Below, in pieces: positions 1 through 5,562 of a stretch of DNA of 6,190 nucleotides. Numbering within the stretch: the first letter of the stretch is position 1; each line of letters opens with the position of its first letter. This stretch comes from an uncultured Anaerococcus sp. (lineage in GTDB: Bacteria; Bacillota_A; Clostridia; Tissierellales; Peptoniphilaceae): positions 1-6,190 of the forward strand of contig CABTWT010000069.1 of NCBI GenBank assembly GCA_902488555.1. Direction: 5' to 3'. Position numbers and translations under genes: made by a program. The notes under the pieces are model-generated. The model ran no database searches and was not told the DNA's origin. It was given only the letters and a program-made list of their open reading frames with translations.

Positions 1-780
1 AAAAGAGATGATGAAAACACTGAGAGATTTATCGAAGATCAAAACTCGATTATTGAAAAATTGGACCTAGATAAGAGTATATCTAAAGATGGATATAAAG
101 AGAAAAAGGATAAGCTCCAAAAAGAAGTTAGAGATGTAATATTTGAGCTTTATGAAGCGGGGATTTCCACAGTTCTTGTCTTTGAAGGGGTGGATGCAGC
201 AGGCAAAGATGGGGCTATAGAAAGACTTGTCAAAAAAGTAGACCCAAGATTATACACAGTCCATGCGATTTCAGCCCCAAGCAAGGAAGAGCTTGACCAC
301 CATTATTTGTGGAGATTTTATGATAAACTTCCTGAAGATGGCTATGTAGGAATTTTCTCTAGGTCTTGGTATGGCAGGGTTATGGTAGAAAGAGTTGAAG
401 GATTTGCTACTACCAGACAATGGTCAAGGTCCTACGATGAGATCAAGGAATTCGAAAAAGAGATTGCTAATCACGGAACTTTGGTAATGAAATTTTTTGT
501 AGTTATAGATAAGGATGAGCAATACCAAAGATTTATGGATAGGGTAAACAATCCAGACAAAAATTATAAGATAACAGATGAAGATTGGCGCAATCGCAAC
601 AAGTGGGGCCAATATATAGAAGCTATGGATGAGATGCTCTACCGTACTGATTTTGATTTTGCACCTTGGATAATAGTTGAGGGAAACGACAAGCCATACG
701 CAAGGATAAAGGTTATGGAAGAGTTTTTGGATAAGGCAAAGGCACATCTTAAGAAGATTGCAAAGAATAATAACAAATAA
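1..780 (+). CDS. Polyphosphate:AMP phosphotransferase, C-terminal PPK2 domain (5' end outside window)
   Basis: PPK2-family enzymes move phosphate between polyphosphate and nucleotides. The subfamily resembled here, the two-domain polyphosphate:AMP phosphotransferase (Pap), makes ADP from AMP in the cytoplasm. Numbering residues from the TTG at 61, the Walker A motif GVDAAGK is at 43-49, HHYLWRF at 80-86, the lid/Walker B region IFSRSWYGR at 98-106, then VERVEGFAT, and ITDEDWRNRNKW at 171-182. The HHYLWRF, WYGR and VERVEGFAT wording fits the C-terminal half of the roughly 500-residue two-domain form better than single-domain PPK2. The frame is open from base 1, with 20 more in-frame codons before 61. 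The TTG at 61 has no ribosome binding site and falls in the interdomain linker, so I call a 5'-truncated gene. Odd point: family members usually have Asp where this protein has Ser100 in the FDRSWY motif. Domain call is secure; two-domain form is inferred. Confidence 0.9.
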   Translation, partial: KRDDENTERFIEDQNSIIEKLDLDKSISKDGYKEKKDKLQKEVRDVIFELYEAGISTVLVFEGVDAAGKDGAIERLVKKVDPRLYTVHAISAPSKEELDHHYLWRFYDKLPEDGYVGIFSRSWYGRVMVERVEGFATTRQWSRSYDEIKEFEKEIANHGTLVMKFFVVIDKDEQYQRFMDRVNNPDKNYKITDEDWRNRNKWGQYIEAMDEMLYRTDFDFAPWIIVEGNDKPYARIKVMEEFLDKAKAHLKKIAKNNNK

Positions 781-797
781 TTTTTTATTTTCTTAAG
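748..797. repeat. Inverted repeat spanning the end of the PPK2 gene
   Basis: The arms CTTAAGAAGAT (748-758) and ATTTTCTTAAG (787-797) can form an 11-bp stem with one G.T pair, around a 28-nt loop holding the stop codon and a run of six T. There is no T-tract after the right arm, so it does not look like an ordinary intrinsic terminator. It could protect the mRNA 3' end or be chance in AT-rich DNA. Confidence 0.35.
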
Positions 798-811
798 TAT
801 TGTAGTATAAT
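785..811 (+). promoter_or_regulatory. Candidate sigma-A promoter for the lipoprotein gene
   Basis: A perfect TATAAT -10 hexamer lies at 806-811, about 28 bases before the ATG at 840. That leaves a short leader containing the AAGGAG ribosome binding site (829-834). The -35 side is T-rich (around 783-790) without a good TTGACA match, so strength is uncertain. No terminator separates this site from the PPK2 gene, so read-through from upstream is also possible. Confidence 0.5.
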
Positions 812-839
812 TAACATTGTAATATTTTAAGGAGATAAG

Positions 840-1376
840 ATGAAGAATACGAGATATTTAAAACTAGCACTAATTTTAGCTTTAGCAACACCCTTAGTTG
901 CTTGTGGCAATAAGGCAGAAACCACAGAAGAAAAACCAGCTCAAGAGGCAAGTGAAGAAGTAAAAGAAGCTAAGGAAGATGAAGACCTAGCCGTAGAGCC
1001 AGATCCAGCAAATGAGATTGACAATAAGGATTCTGGAGAAAAAGGCATCTATGACCTAGAATTTTCATACCTACCAGAAGGTTTTGGTGAAAACTTCAAA
1101 GATGAAAAAAATGATTTGCTTACTGTAGAATACGGTGCTCCAAAAAATCCAGCCCAAAAAATCACCGTTCAAATCTCAAATAACGAGGAGAGAATGGCAG
1201 GCTTAGTAAATGTCCCTGAAGATGCAGAAGATATCACCATTGGTGAAAACACTGGAAAATACTGGGATGATGGATCATTTAACTACATTTTTATAAAAAA
1301 TGGCCAAAATGAGATTTACACTAGATCTACTCTTGAAAAAGAGGAATCTGTGAAAGTTGTCGAAGGAATAAAATAA
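840..1376 (+). CDS. Small lipoprotein with acidic linker and DUF4367-like domain
   Basis: This is a predicted membrane-anchored extracytoplasmic lipoprotein of 178 residues; its function is unknown. The sequence shows a type II signal peptide: basic start MKNTRYLK, hydrophobic core 9-20, and lipobox LVAC with the lipidated cysteine at 22. Residues 24-68 are a Glu/Asp/Lys/Ala-rich linker, probably unstructured. The C-terminal part (about 70-178) opens with LEFSYLPEGF, contains two strand-rich blocks and ends in a helix VKVVEGIK. This order resembles DUF4367, a domain found in Firmicutes lipoproteins and at the C-terminus of some anti-sigma factors; I recognised it by pattern only. The start is set by AAGGAG at 829-834, five bases before the ATG. 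A terminator follows directly, so the gene is probably transcribed alone or with the PPK2 gene. No enzymatic motif is visible. Confidence 0.85.
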   Translation: MKNTRYLKLALILALATPLVACGNKAETTEEKPAQEASEEVKEAKEDEDLAVEPDPANEIDNKDSGEKGIYDLEFSYLPEGFGENFKDEKNDLLTVEYGAPKNPAQKITVQISNNEERMAGLVNVPEDAEDITIGENTGKYWDDGSFNYIFIKNGQNEIYTRSTLEKEESVKVVEGIK

Positions 1377-1387
1377 ATTTTGTAAAA

Positions 1388-1424
1388 GAGCTTCTGAGAT
1401 ATTTTTCTTGGAAGCTTATTTTTT
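1388..1424 (+). terminator. Intrinsic terminator after the lipoprotein gene, abutting the next ribosome binding site
   Basis: The arms GAGCTTC (1388-1394) and GAAGCTT (1411-1417) form a 7-bp stem (one G.T pair) with a 16-nt loop, followed by ATTTTTT to 1424. The stem is moderate and the loop large, so termination may be partial. The T-tract runs straight into the AAGGA ribosome binding site (1425-1429) of the next gene, leaving no room for a promoter between them. Confidence 0.6.
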
Positions 1425-1435
1425 AAGGAATAATC

Positions 1436-2221
1436 ATGCAATATTACATAAGTTATTTTTTTATTTATGCAGTAATTGGATGGATCTTGGAAGTTTCTTT
1501 CCATGTAATAAGTCAGGGCAAATTTATTAATAGGGGCTTTCTAAACGGTCCTTATTGTCCAATCTATGGATTTGGGGCTTTGGCTGTTGTTTTAATATTG
1601 GGGGATTTGGGCAATTCTAACAAATTGTATATATTTTTTATGTCGGCGCTTGTGGCAAGTATCTTAGAATTAATCACAGGTTATATCTTGGAAAAAATAT
1701 TTCATAAGCGATGGCGGGACTACAGGTCTAATAAGTTTAACCTTGGTGGTTATATATGTGCTGAGTTCTCCCTAATCTGGGGAGCAGTTTGCTATATACT
1801 CTATGAAGCTATCCATCCTATGATAAGAAAAGCAATCAATCTTTTACCAATAAAAGTTATAATAACCATAAATATCATAATGGGACTAATATTTGTAGTG
1901 GATTTAATTGCAACTATTATTACCTTGATGGGCCTAAGCGAGAAATTTAAGCTAATTGAAGACCAATCAAAGGACATAAGAAAAGTCTCAGATGGTATTG
2001 GCCAAAAAGTTGCTGATAGGACCTTTGAGGCCTTAGATAGGAAAAAGGAACTTGAAAATTCTAAGATAGGAAAAGAATTTGACCAAAGAAGTGCTGAATT
2101 TAAAGAGTTTTTTGACAAATTTGGAGAAAAGAGAATCCTGCGTGCTTTCCCTAACCTATCAGAGGATCTGGAAGAGAAATGGGCAAGGATTGATATCATC
2201 AAAAAGAAAAGGCAGAAATGA
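1436..2221 (+). CDS. PF06541-family membrane protein (putative ABC-transporter type IV), first paralog
   Basis: This is a 261-residue integral membrane protein of the ABC_trans_CmpB family, whose function is not established. About five hydrophobic segments are visible, near 3-23, 43-57, 65-87, 105-127 and 139-167. Family motifs are GWILE (15-19), NRGFLNGPYCPIYGFG (32-47), LEKIFHKRWRDY (85-96) and a conserved HP at 127-128. After the last segment comes a charged helical tail of about 90 residues with IGQKVADR (188-195), EFDQRSAEFK (214-223) and RILRAFPNL (233-241). The start is set by AAGGA at 1425-1429, six bases before the ATG. The next gene is a paralog 15 bases downstream, so the two are co-transcribed. 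Despite the Pfam name there is no ATP-binding motif, and the nearest ATPase gene belongs to a different module. Confidence 0.88.
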   Translation: MQYYISYFFIYAVIGWILEVSFHVISQGKFINRGFLNGPYCPIYGFGALAVVLILGDLGNSNKLYIFFMSALVASILELITGYILEKIFHKRWRDYRSNKFNLGGYICAEFSLIWGAVCYILYEAIHPMIRKAINLLPIKVIITINIIMGLIFVVDLIATIITLMGLSEKFKLIEDQSKDIRKVSDGIGQKVADRTFEALDRKKELENSKIGKEFDQRSAEFKEFFDKFGEKRILRAFPNLSEDLEEKWARIDIIKKKRQK

Positions 2222-2236
2222 TTTTGAGGTGGGCAT

Positions 2237-3013
2237 ATGACAAAAGTTTATATAATATATTTTTTCATCTACGCTATAGTAGGATGGATCTTGGAAGTCT
2301 CCTACAATGGAATCAGGGCTGGCAAATACATCAACTGTGGGGTTTTGAATGGTCCCTGGTGTCCAATCTATGGTTTTGCTGCCGTTTCTATAATTTTGCT
2401 CCTAAACATGGTCGATACGGAGAATAAAATATTTCTCTTTTTCGCTTCAATGATAATTGCATCAATTATAGAATTGATAACAGGATTTATCCTAGAAAAG
2501 ATATTTCATAAGAAATGGTGGGACTATTCGGACAAGAAATTTAACATTGGTGGCCATATTTGTGCGGAGTATTCCTTACTATGGGGAGCCCTATGTTTTA
2601 TCCTCTACGAAGCCATTCACCCAATGATTAAATCTATGGTCTTTGCTATGCCTTACAAGCTAGTGCTTGGTGTAAATATAGTAGTTGCAATCCTATTTGC
2701 CATAGACACAATAGCAAGTTTTAACACAATTATAGGAATTAACAAGAAATTTAAGCAAATAGAAAAATCATCAGAAAAACTTGGTGAGCTTACTAGCGAA
2801 ATTGGTGAAAAAATTGCTGATAGGGGCATAGAAACAGCAGAAAAAACAAGCGAAAGACGCAAAGAGTTTGACCAAAGAAGTGCCGAATTTAAAGCGATTT
2901 TTGAAAAGAAGAGTGAGAGAAGAATACTAAAGGCCTTTCCAAATCTAATCCGTGACTTGGAAGATAAGGGCTATGATATCTCTGAGATAAAAGAAAAAAT
3001 AAAAGAAAGATAA
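2237..3013 (+). CDS. PF06541-family membrane protein, second paralog
   Basis: This 258-residue paralog of the preceding gene aligns with it end to end, with more than half the residues identical by eye. Predicted membrane segments lie near 4-24, 44-58, 65-88, 106-128 and 140-168. Shared motifs are GWILE (16-20), LNGPWCPIYGF (37-47), LEKIFHKKWWDY (86-97) and HP at 128-129. The cytoplasmic tail repeats IGEKIADR (189-196), EFDQRSAEFK (210-219) and RILKAFPNL (229-237). Two differences stand out. The arginine that precedes GFLNGP in the first copy is Cys34 here, and the tail lacks a few residues just before EFDQRS. The ribosome binding site GAGGTG is at 2226-2231, five bases before the ATG, and a strong terminator follows the stop. 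The pairing suggests a heteromeric complex or specialised copies, which is inference. Confidence 0.88.
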   Translation: MTKVYIIYFFIYAIVGWILEVSYNGIRAGKYINCGVLNGPWCPIYGFAAVSIILLLNMVDTENKIFLFFASMIIASIIELITGFILEKIFHKKWWDYSDKKFNIGGHICAEYSLLWGALCFILYEAIHPMIKSMVFAMPYKLVLGVNIVVAILFAIDTIASFNTIIGINKKFKQIEKSSEKLGELTSEIGEKIADRGIETAEKTSERRKEFDQRSAEFKAIFEKKSERRILKAFPNLIRDLEDKGYDISEIKEKIKER

Positions 3014-3018
3014 AATAC

Positions 3019-3043
3019 ACCGCCTTCCTGGCGGTTTTATTTT
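3019..3043 (+). terminator. Intrinsic terminator closing the PF06541 gene pair
   Basis: A GC-rich stem, ACCGCC (3019-3024) against GGCGGT (3030-3035), has a five-base loop TTCCT. It starts six bases after the stop codon and is followed by TTTATTTT. This is a textbook rho-independent terminator and separates the membrane protein pair from the two-component system. Confidence 0.88.
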
Positions 3044-3068
3044 GCCGATTTTGCCTTATAATTATAGT
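3041..3068 (+). promoter_or_regulatory. Candidate promoter of the two-component operon, with a short direct repeat
   Basis: A perfect TATAAT occurs at 3057-3062 and an overlapping TATAGT at 3063-3068, 16-22 bases before the ATG. The -35 region is weak: TTTGCC at 3041-3046 would suit the second hexamer with a 16-base spacer. An exact 8-base direct repeat, ATTTTGCC at 3039-3046 and 3048-3055, covers the -35 region and may be a regulator site or chance. Confidence 0.45.
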
Positions 3069-3083
3069 AGAAAGTAGGTTTTT

Positions 3084-3764
3084 ATGGTTAAAATTTATAT
3101 AGTTGAAGATGACGAAGTTATATTAAAGTCTTTGGGGAAATTTTTGAAATCATGGTCTTATGAAGTATTTTCGCCAGATGATTTTTCTTCTGTGTACGAA
3201 AATTTCCTAGATATCAATCCGGACTTGGTCTTACTAGATGTGTCCCTTCCATTTTTTAATGGCTATTATTGGTGTGAGAAAATCAGATCTTCATCAAATG
3301 TGCCAATAATTTTCATTTCTTCTGCAGATGAAAATCTAAACAAGATTATGGCTATGAATATGGGAGCAGATGATTACATAACTAAGCCCTTTGACTTGGA
3401 TTTGCTCCTTGCAAAGATAAAGGCAGTTTTGAGACGCTCCTACCAATACAGGGAAACTGTTAGCAAGCTTTCCTATAAAGATATAGAAATAGACAGAAAT
3501 AGGATGGTATTAACTTTTGCTGGCAAGGATTTGTCCCTATCAAAAAATGAATATTTGATTCTTGAGATGATGTTCGAATATCCAGAAAAAGTCTACAAGA
3601 GGGAAGAAATAATGGATAAGATCTGGCAAACAGACGAATTTATTGACGATAATACTTTGACTGTCAATATAATGAGACTTAGGAAAAAACTGGAAGATAT
3701 AGGCCTTAGCGATTTGATAAAGACAAAGAAAAAGGTGGGTTATTACATTGAAAGAGATATCTAA
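3084..3764 (+). CDS. OmpR/PhoB-family response regulator, BceR-like
   Basis: This is a DNA-binding response regulator that, on phosphorylation by the adjacent kinase, should activate transcription of target promoters, most likely the ABC transporter operon downstream. The 226 residues are the usual length. The receiver domain (1-118) has the acidic pocket E8/D9/D10, phosphoacceptor D52 in LLLDVSLP, the switch serine near S79/S80, and K101 in TKPF. The winged-helix domain (about 128-223) contains LSKNEYLIL at 152-160, the recognition-helix region DDNTLTVNIMRLRKKLED (188-205) and the terminal hairpin KKKVGYYIE. The ribosome binding site is weak (TAGGT at 3075-3079). Its 3' end overlaps the kinase gene by 17 bases, indicating translational coupling. 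Neighbouring BceS-like, BceA-like and BceB-like genes support the BceR assignment; the exact inducer cannot be read from sequence. Confidence 0.93.
   Translation: MVKIYIVEDDEVILKSLGKFLKSWSYEVFSPDDFSSVYENFLDINPDLVLLDVSLPFFNGYYWCEKIRSSSNVPIIFISSADENLNKIMAMNMGADDYITKPFDLDLLLAKIKAVLRRSYQYRETVSKLSYKDIEIDRNRMVLTFAGKDLSLSKNEYLILEMMFEYPEKVYKREEIMDKIWQTDEFIDDNTLTVNIMRLRKKLEDIGLSDLIKTKKKVGYYIERDI
3733..3739 (+). promoter_or_regulatory. Ribosome binding site supporting the TTG start of the kinase gene
   Basis: AGGTGGG inside the end of the regulator gene lies eight bases before the TTG at 3748. The next in-frame ATG is at about 3820, in the middle of the first membrane helix, and would destroy it, so the TTG is the better start. 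Confidence 0.65.
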
Positions 3765-4704
3765 ATTTATTAGAATTAAGGCCCATAGCCTGGTGATTTT
3801 CATAATCTTTTTTGTCCTAATGATCTTTAGCATATCCTTTGGTATAGATAGAAATTATATTTATTATATCTTGCTACTAGCCACATTTTTCTTTGTATTA
3901 AGTCTTGTAATTTCTTATATAAAATTTAAGAAAGCCTATAAGGAAATTACTATGTGGACCAACGACTTTTCATCTAAACCAAACTTTTTAATAGAAGAAA
4001 GCAAAATTTATGACAACATCATGACTATCTATGAGAAAAATAAGGACATGGAAAATTCTTTCGAAGATAAGATGAGAGTTTTCAAGGAATATGTAAGTAT
4101 GTGGGCTCATCAAATCAAAACTCCGCTTTTTTCCTTGGACTTGATACTAAATGACCACCCAATAGATGATCATGCAGCAAAGGCTGAGCTTTTTGCCATA
4201 GAAGAATATATAGAAACTCTCCTATCCTACACCCGACTTGAGTCCCTTTCCACAGACTTTGTCTTTGAAGAAGCTTATTTGGATGAGCTTATAAGTTCAT
4301 CTATCAAAAAATATTCTAAAGTCTTCATAAGAAAGAAAAACAAGGTAGACTTTAAGCCAACAGGTCTTATGCTTACAACGGATAAAAAATGGTTTGCCTT
4401 TATCTTAGATCAGATTTTGTCAAACTCAAACAAGTACACCCAAGCTGGGACAATTTCATTTTATATGGAGGGTCAGAAACTTATCATAGAAGATACGGGC
4501 ATAGGAATCAGAGAGGAAGACCTGCCTAGGGTTTTTGACAAGTCATACACAGGTTATAATGGCAGAATTTACAAGAAATCTACAGGTATCGGCCTAAGTT
4601 TGGTAAAAAGTGCTTGTGAAAATTTGTCTATAGATGTATCTATAGAATCAAAGCTAGGAGAGGGAACAAAGGTTATATTTGATCTAAAAAATGCCCTAAA
4701 CTAA
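3748..4704 (+). CDS. Intramembrane-sensing histidine kinase, BceS-like
   Basis: This is a membrane sensor kinase that phosphorylates the regulator encoded just upstream. At 318 residues, with two N-terminal membrane helices (about 13-31 and 36-58) joined by only a few residues, it has no extracellular sensor domain. That is the hallmark of kinases that take their signal from a partner BceB-type permease. The phosphoacceptor motif MWAHQIKTP places the histidine at 121. The ATPase domain has an N box (LSNSNKY, Asn226), the G1 box EDTGIGI (248-254), the F box FDKSYTG (263-269) and the G2 box STGIGLSLVK (278-287), so it looks catalytically intact. Translation probably starts at TTG, overlapping the regulator gene by 17 bases; AGGTGGG upstream and the intact first helix support this. 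The permease gene begun at 5559 is its expected partner. Confidence 0.93.
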   Translation: MKEISKFIRIKAHSLVIFIIFFVLMIFSISFGIDRNYIYYILLLATFFFVLSLVISYIKFKKAYKEITMWTNDFSSKPNFLIEESKIYDNIMTIYEKNKDMENSFEDKMRVFKEYVSMWAHQIKTPLFSLDLILNDHPIDDHAAKAELFAIEEYIETLLSYTRLESLSTDFVFEEAYLDELISSSIKKYSKVFIRKKNKVDFKPTGLMLTTDKKWFAFILDQILSNSNKYTQAGTISFYMEGQKLIIEDTGIGIREEDLPRVFDKSYTGYNGRIYKKSTGIGLSLVKSACENLSIDVSIESKLGEGTKVIFDLKNALN

Positions 4705-4709
4705 CATAT

Positions 4710-4734
4710 TGTCACATTAAGCTTAGAAGTGTTA
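4710..4734. promoter_or_regulatory. Candidate regulator operator upstream of the ABC transporter genes
   Basis: The stretch TTGTCAC ... GTGTTA (4710-4715 and 4729-4734) is an imperfect inverted repeat around the 8-bp palindrome TAAGCTTA (4718-4725). BceR-like regulators are known to activate from inverted repeats upstream of the transporter promoter, and this site lies just upstream of the poor -35 region, where an activator would act. The half-sites match only partly. The same bases could also form a weak hairpin after the kinase gene, followed by TTATTTT. Confidence 0.3.
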
Positions 4735-4744
4735 TTTTAATGCA

Positions 4745-4776
4745 AGGATTTTTTCTTTTTTCTGTTGTAATATAGA
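4745..4776 (+). promoter_or_regulatory. Candidate activator-dependent promoter of the ABC transporter operon
   Basis: The -10 region is TAATAT (4768-4773) or overlapping TATAGA (4771-4776), about 30 bases before the ATG. No TTGACA-like -35 is seen at the right spacing; instead there is a pyrimidine tract at 4749-4763. A weak -35 fits a promoter that needs the response regulator. The ribosome binding site AGGAAAGTGA (4790-4799) follows. Confidence 0.4.
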
Positions 4777-4803
4777 GAAAAGATAAGAAAGGAAAGTGAA
4801 AAT

Positions 4804-5562
4804 ATGTTATTAAAAGTATCAAATTTAGAAAAAATATACAAATCAAGACTATCAACCAACCAAGTTCACGCCCTAAACAATGTGAACTTTTCAGTAGAAG
4901 AGGGCGAATATATTGCAATCATGGGTGAGTCCGGTTCAGGGAAAACTACCTTGCTTAACCTATTAGCTCTATTAGATAAGCCTAGCAAAGGGAAAATAAT
5001 ACTAGAAGACAAGGATCTATCGACCATAAGTGATTCTGAGATTTCAAAATTTAGACGTGACCACTTAGGCTTTGTCTTCCAAGATTTTAACTTACTCGAT
5101 ACTCTTACTTTAAAAGAGAATATCCTTTTGCCTCTGATACTTGCAGAAGATGACCCCAAAACCTTTGATGAGAAGCTTCTAGAAGTGGCAAAGCCTCTAA
5201 GGATATATGAATTGTTAAACAAATATCCTTATGAAGTTTCTGGTGGACAAAAGCAAAGATGTGCTGTAGCAAGAGCTCTTATTACCAATCCAAAATTGCT
5301 CCTAGCAGACGAGCCAACAGGTGCCTTGGATTCTAACTCTTCTAGGGAATTGATGGAAGTTTTCAAAGAGTTAAACAAGAAGGGTCAAACTGTAATAATG
5401 GTAACCCATTCCATCCAAGCAGCGTCAGGAGCAAGGAGAGTTTTGTTTATCAAAGACGGCAAGATTTTCCATGAGCTTTATAACTCTGGTTTTTCTGACT
5501 ATGAGATGGGTCAAAAAATTGCTAACACTATGCAAATGCTCCAAAGAGGTGATATAAGATGA
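4804..5562 (+). CDS. ABC transporter ATP-binding protein, BceA-like
   Basis: This is the cytoplasmic ATPase subunit of a Bce-type transporter; in characterised relatives it powers removal of antimicrobial peptides from their lipid targets. The 252 residues are the normal length and all catalytic motifs are intact: Walker A GESGSGKTT (41-49), Q-loop Gln93 in VFQDFN, signature VSGGQ (145-149), Walker B LLLADE (165-170, catalytic Glu170), D-loop GALD (173-176) and switch His202. The last 30 residues, after the core fold, form the short C-terminal extension common in BceA-type subunits. The start is supported by AGGAAAGTGA at 4790-4799. The stop overlaps the permease start in ATGA, so the two subunits are translationally coupled. 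Without functional data BceA, PsdA and YxdL-type paralogs cannot be told apart, so no symbol is given. Confidence 0.93.
   Translation: MLLKVSNLEKIYKSRLSTNQVHALNNVNFSVEEGEYIAIMGESGSGKTTLLNLLALLDKPSKGKIILEDKDLSTISDSEISKFRRDHLGFVFQDFNLLDTLTLKENILLPLILAEDDPKTFDEKLLEVAKPLRIYELLNKYPYEVSGGQKQRCAVARALITNPKLLLADEPTGALDSNSSRELMEVFKELNKKGQTVIMVTHSIQAASGARRVLFIKDGKIFHELYNSGFSDYEMGQKIANTMQMLQRGDIR

Noticed and set aside
424..747. Open frame on the - strand opposite the PPK2 gene
   Set aside because: It lies wholly within a well-supported gene, has no recognisable domain, and its composition is that of an antisense shadow.
781..797. T-run after the PPK2 stop as an intrinsic terminator
   Set aside because: No GC-containing stem precedes the T-run; the inverted repeat present places it in the loop.
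1801..2202. 133-codon - strand frame opposite the first PF06541 gene
   Set aside because: It is serine/phenylalanine-rich, as expected from the antisense of Lys/Glu-rich coding sequence, with no family resemblance.
2218..2427. Frame of 69 codons on the + strand overlapping the start of the second PF06541 gene
   Set aside because: It is in a different frame from the strongly conserved paralog and shows no domain; a shadow.
4866..5222. 118-codon - strand frame opposite the ATPase gene
   Set aside because: The opposite strand encodes intact ABC ATPase motifs, so this is a shadow.
1436..5562. Idea that the PF06541 pair and the ATPase at 4804 form one ABC transporter
   Set aside because: A strong terminator and a two-component operon separate them, and the ATPase is translationally coupled to its own BceB-like permease.
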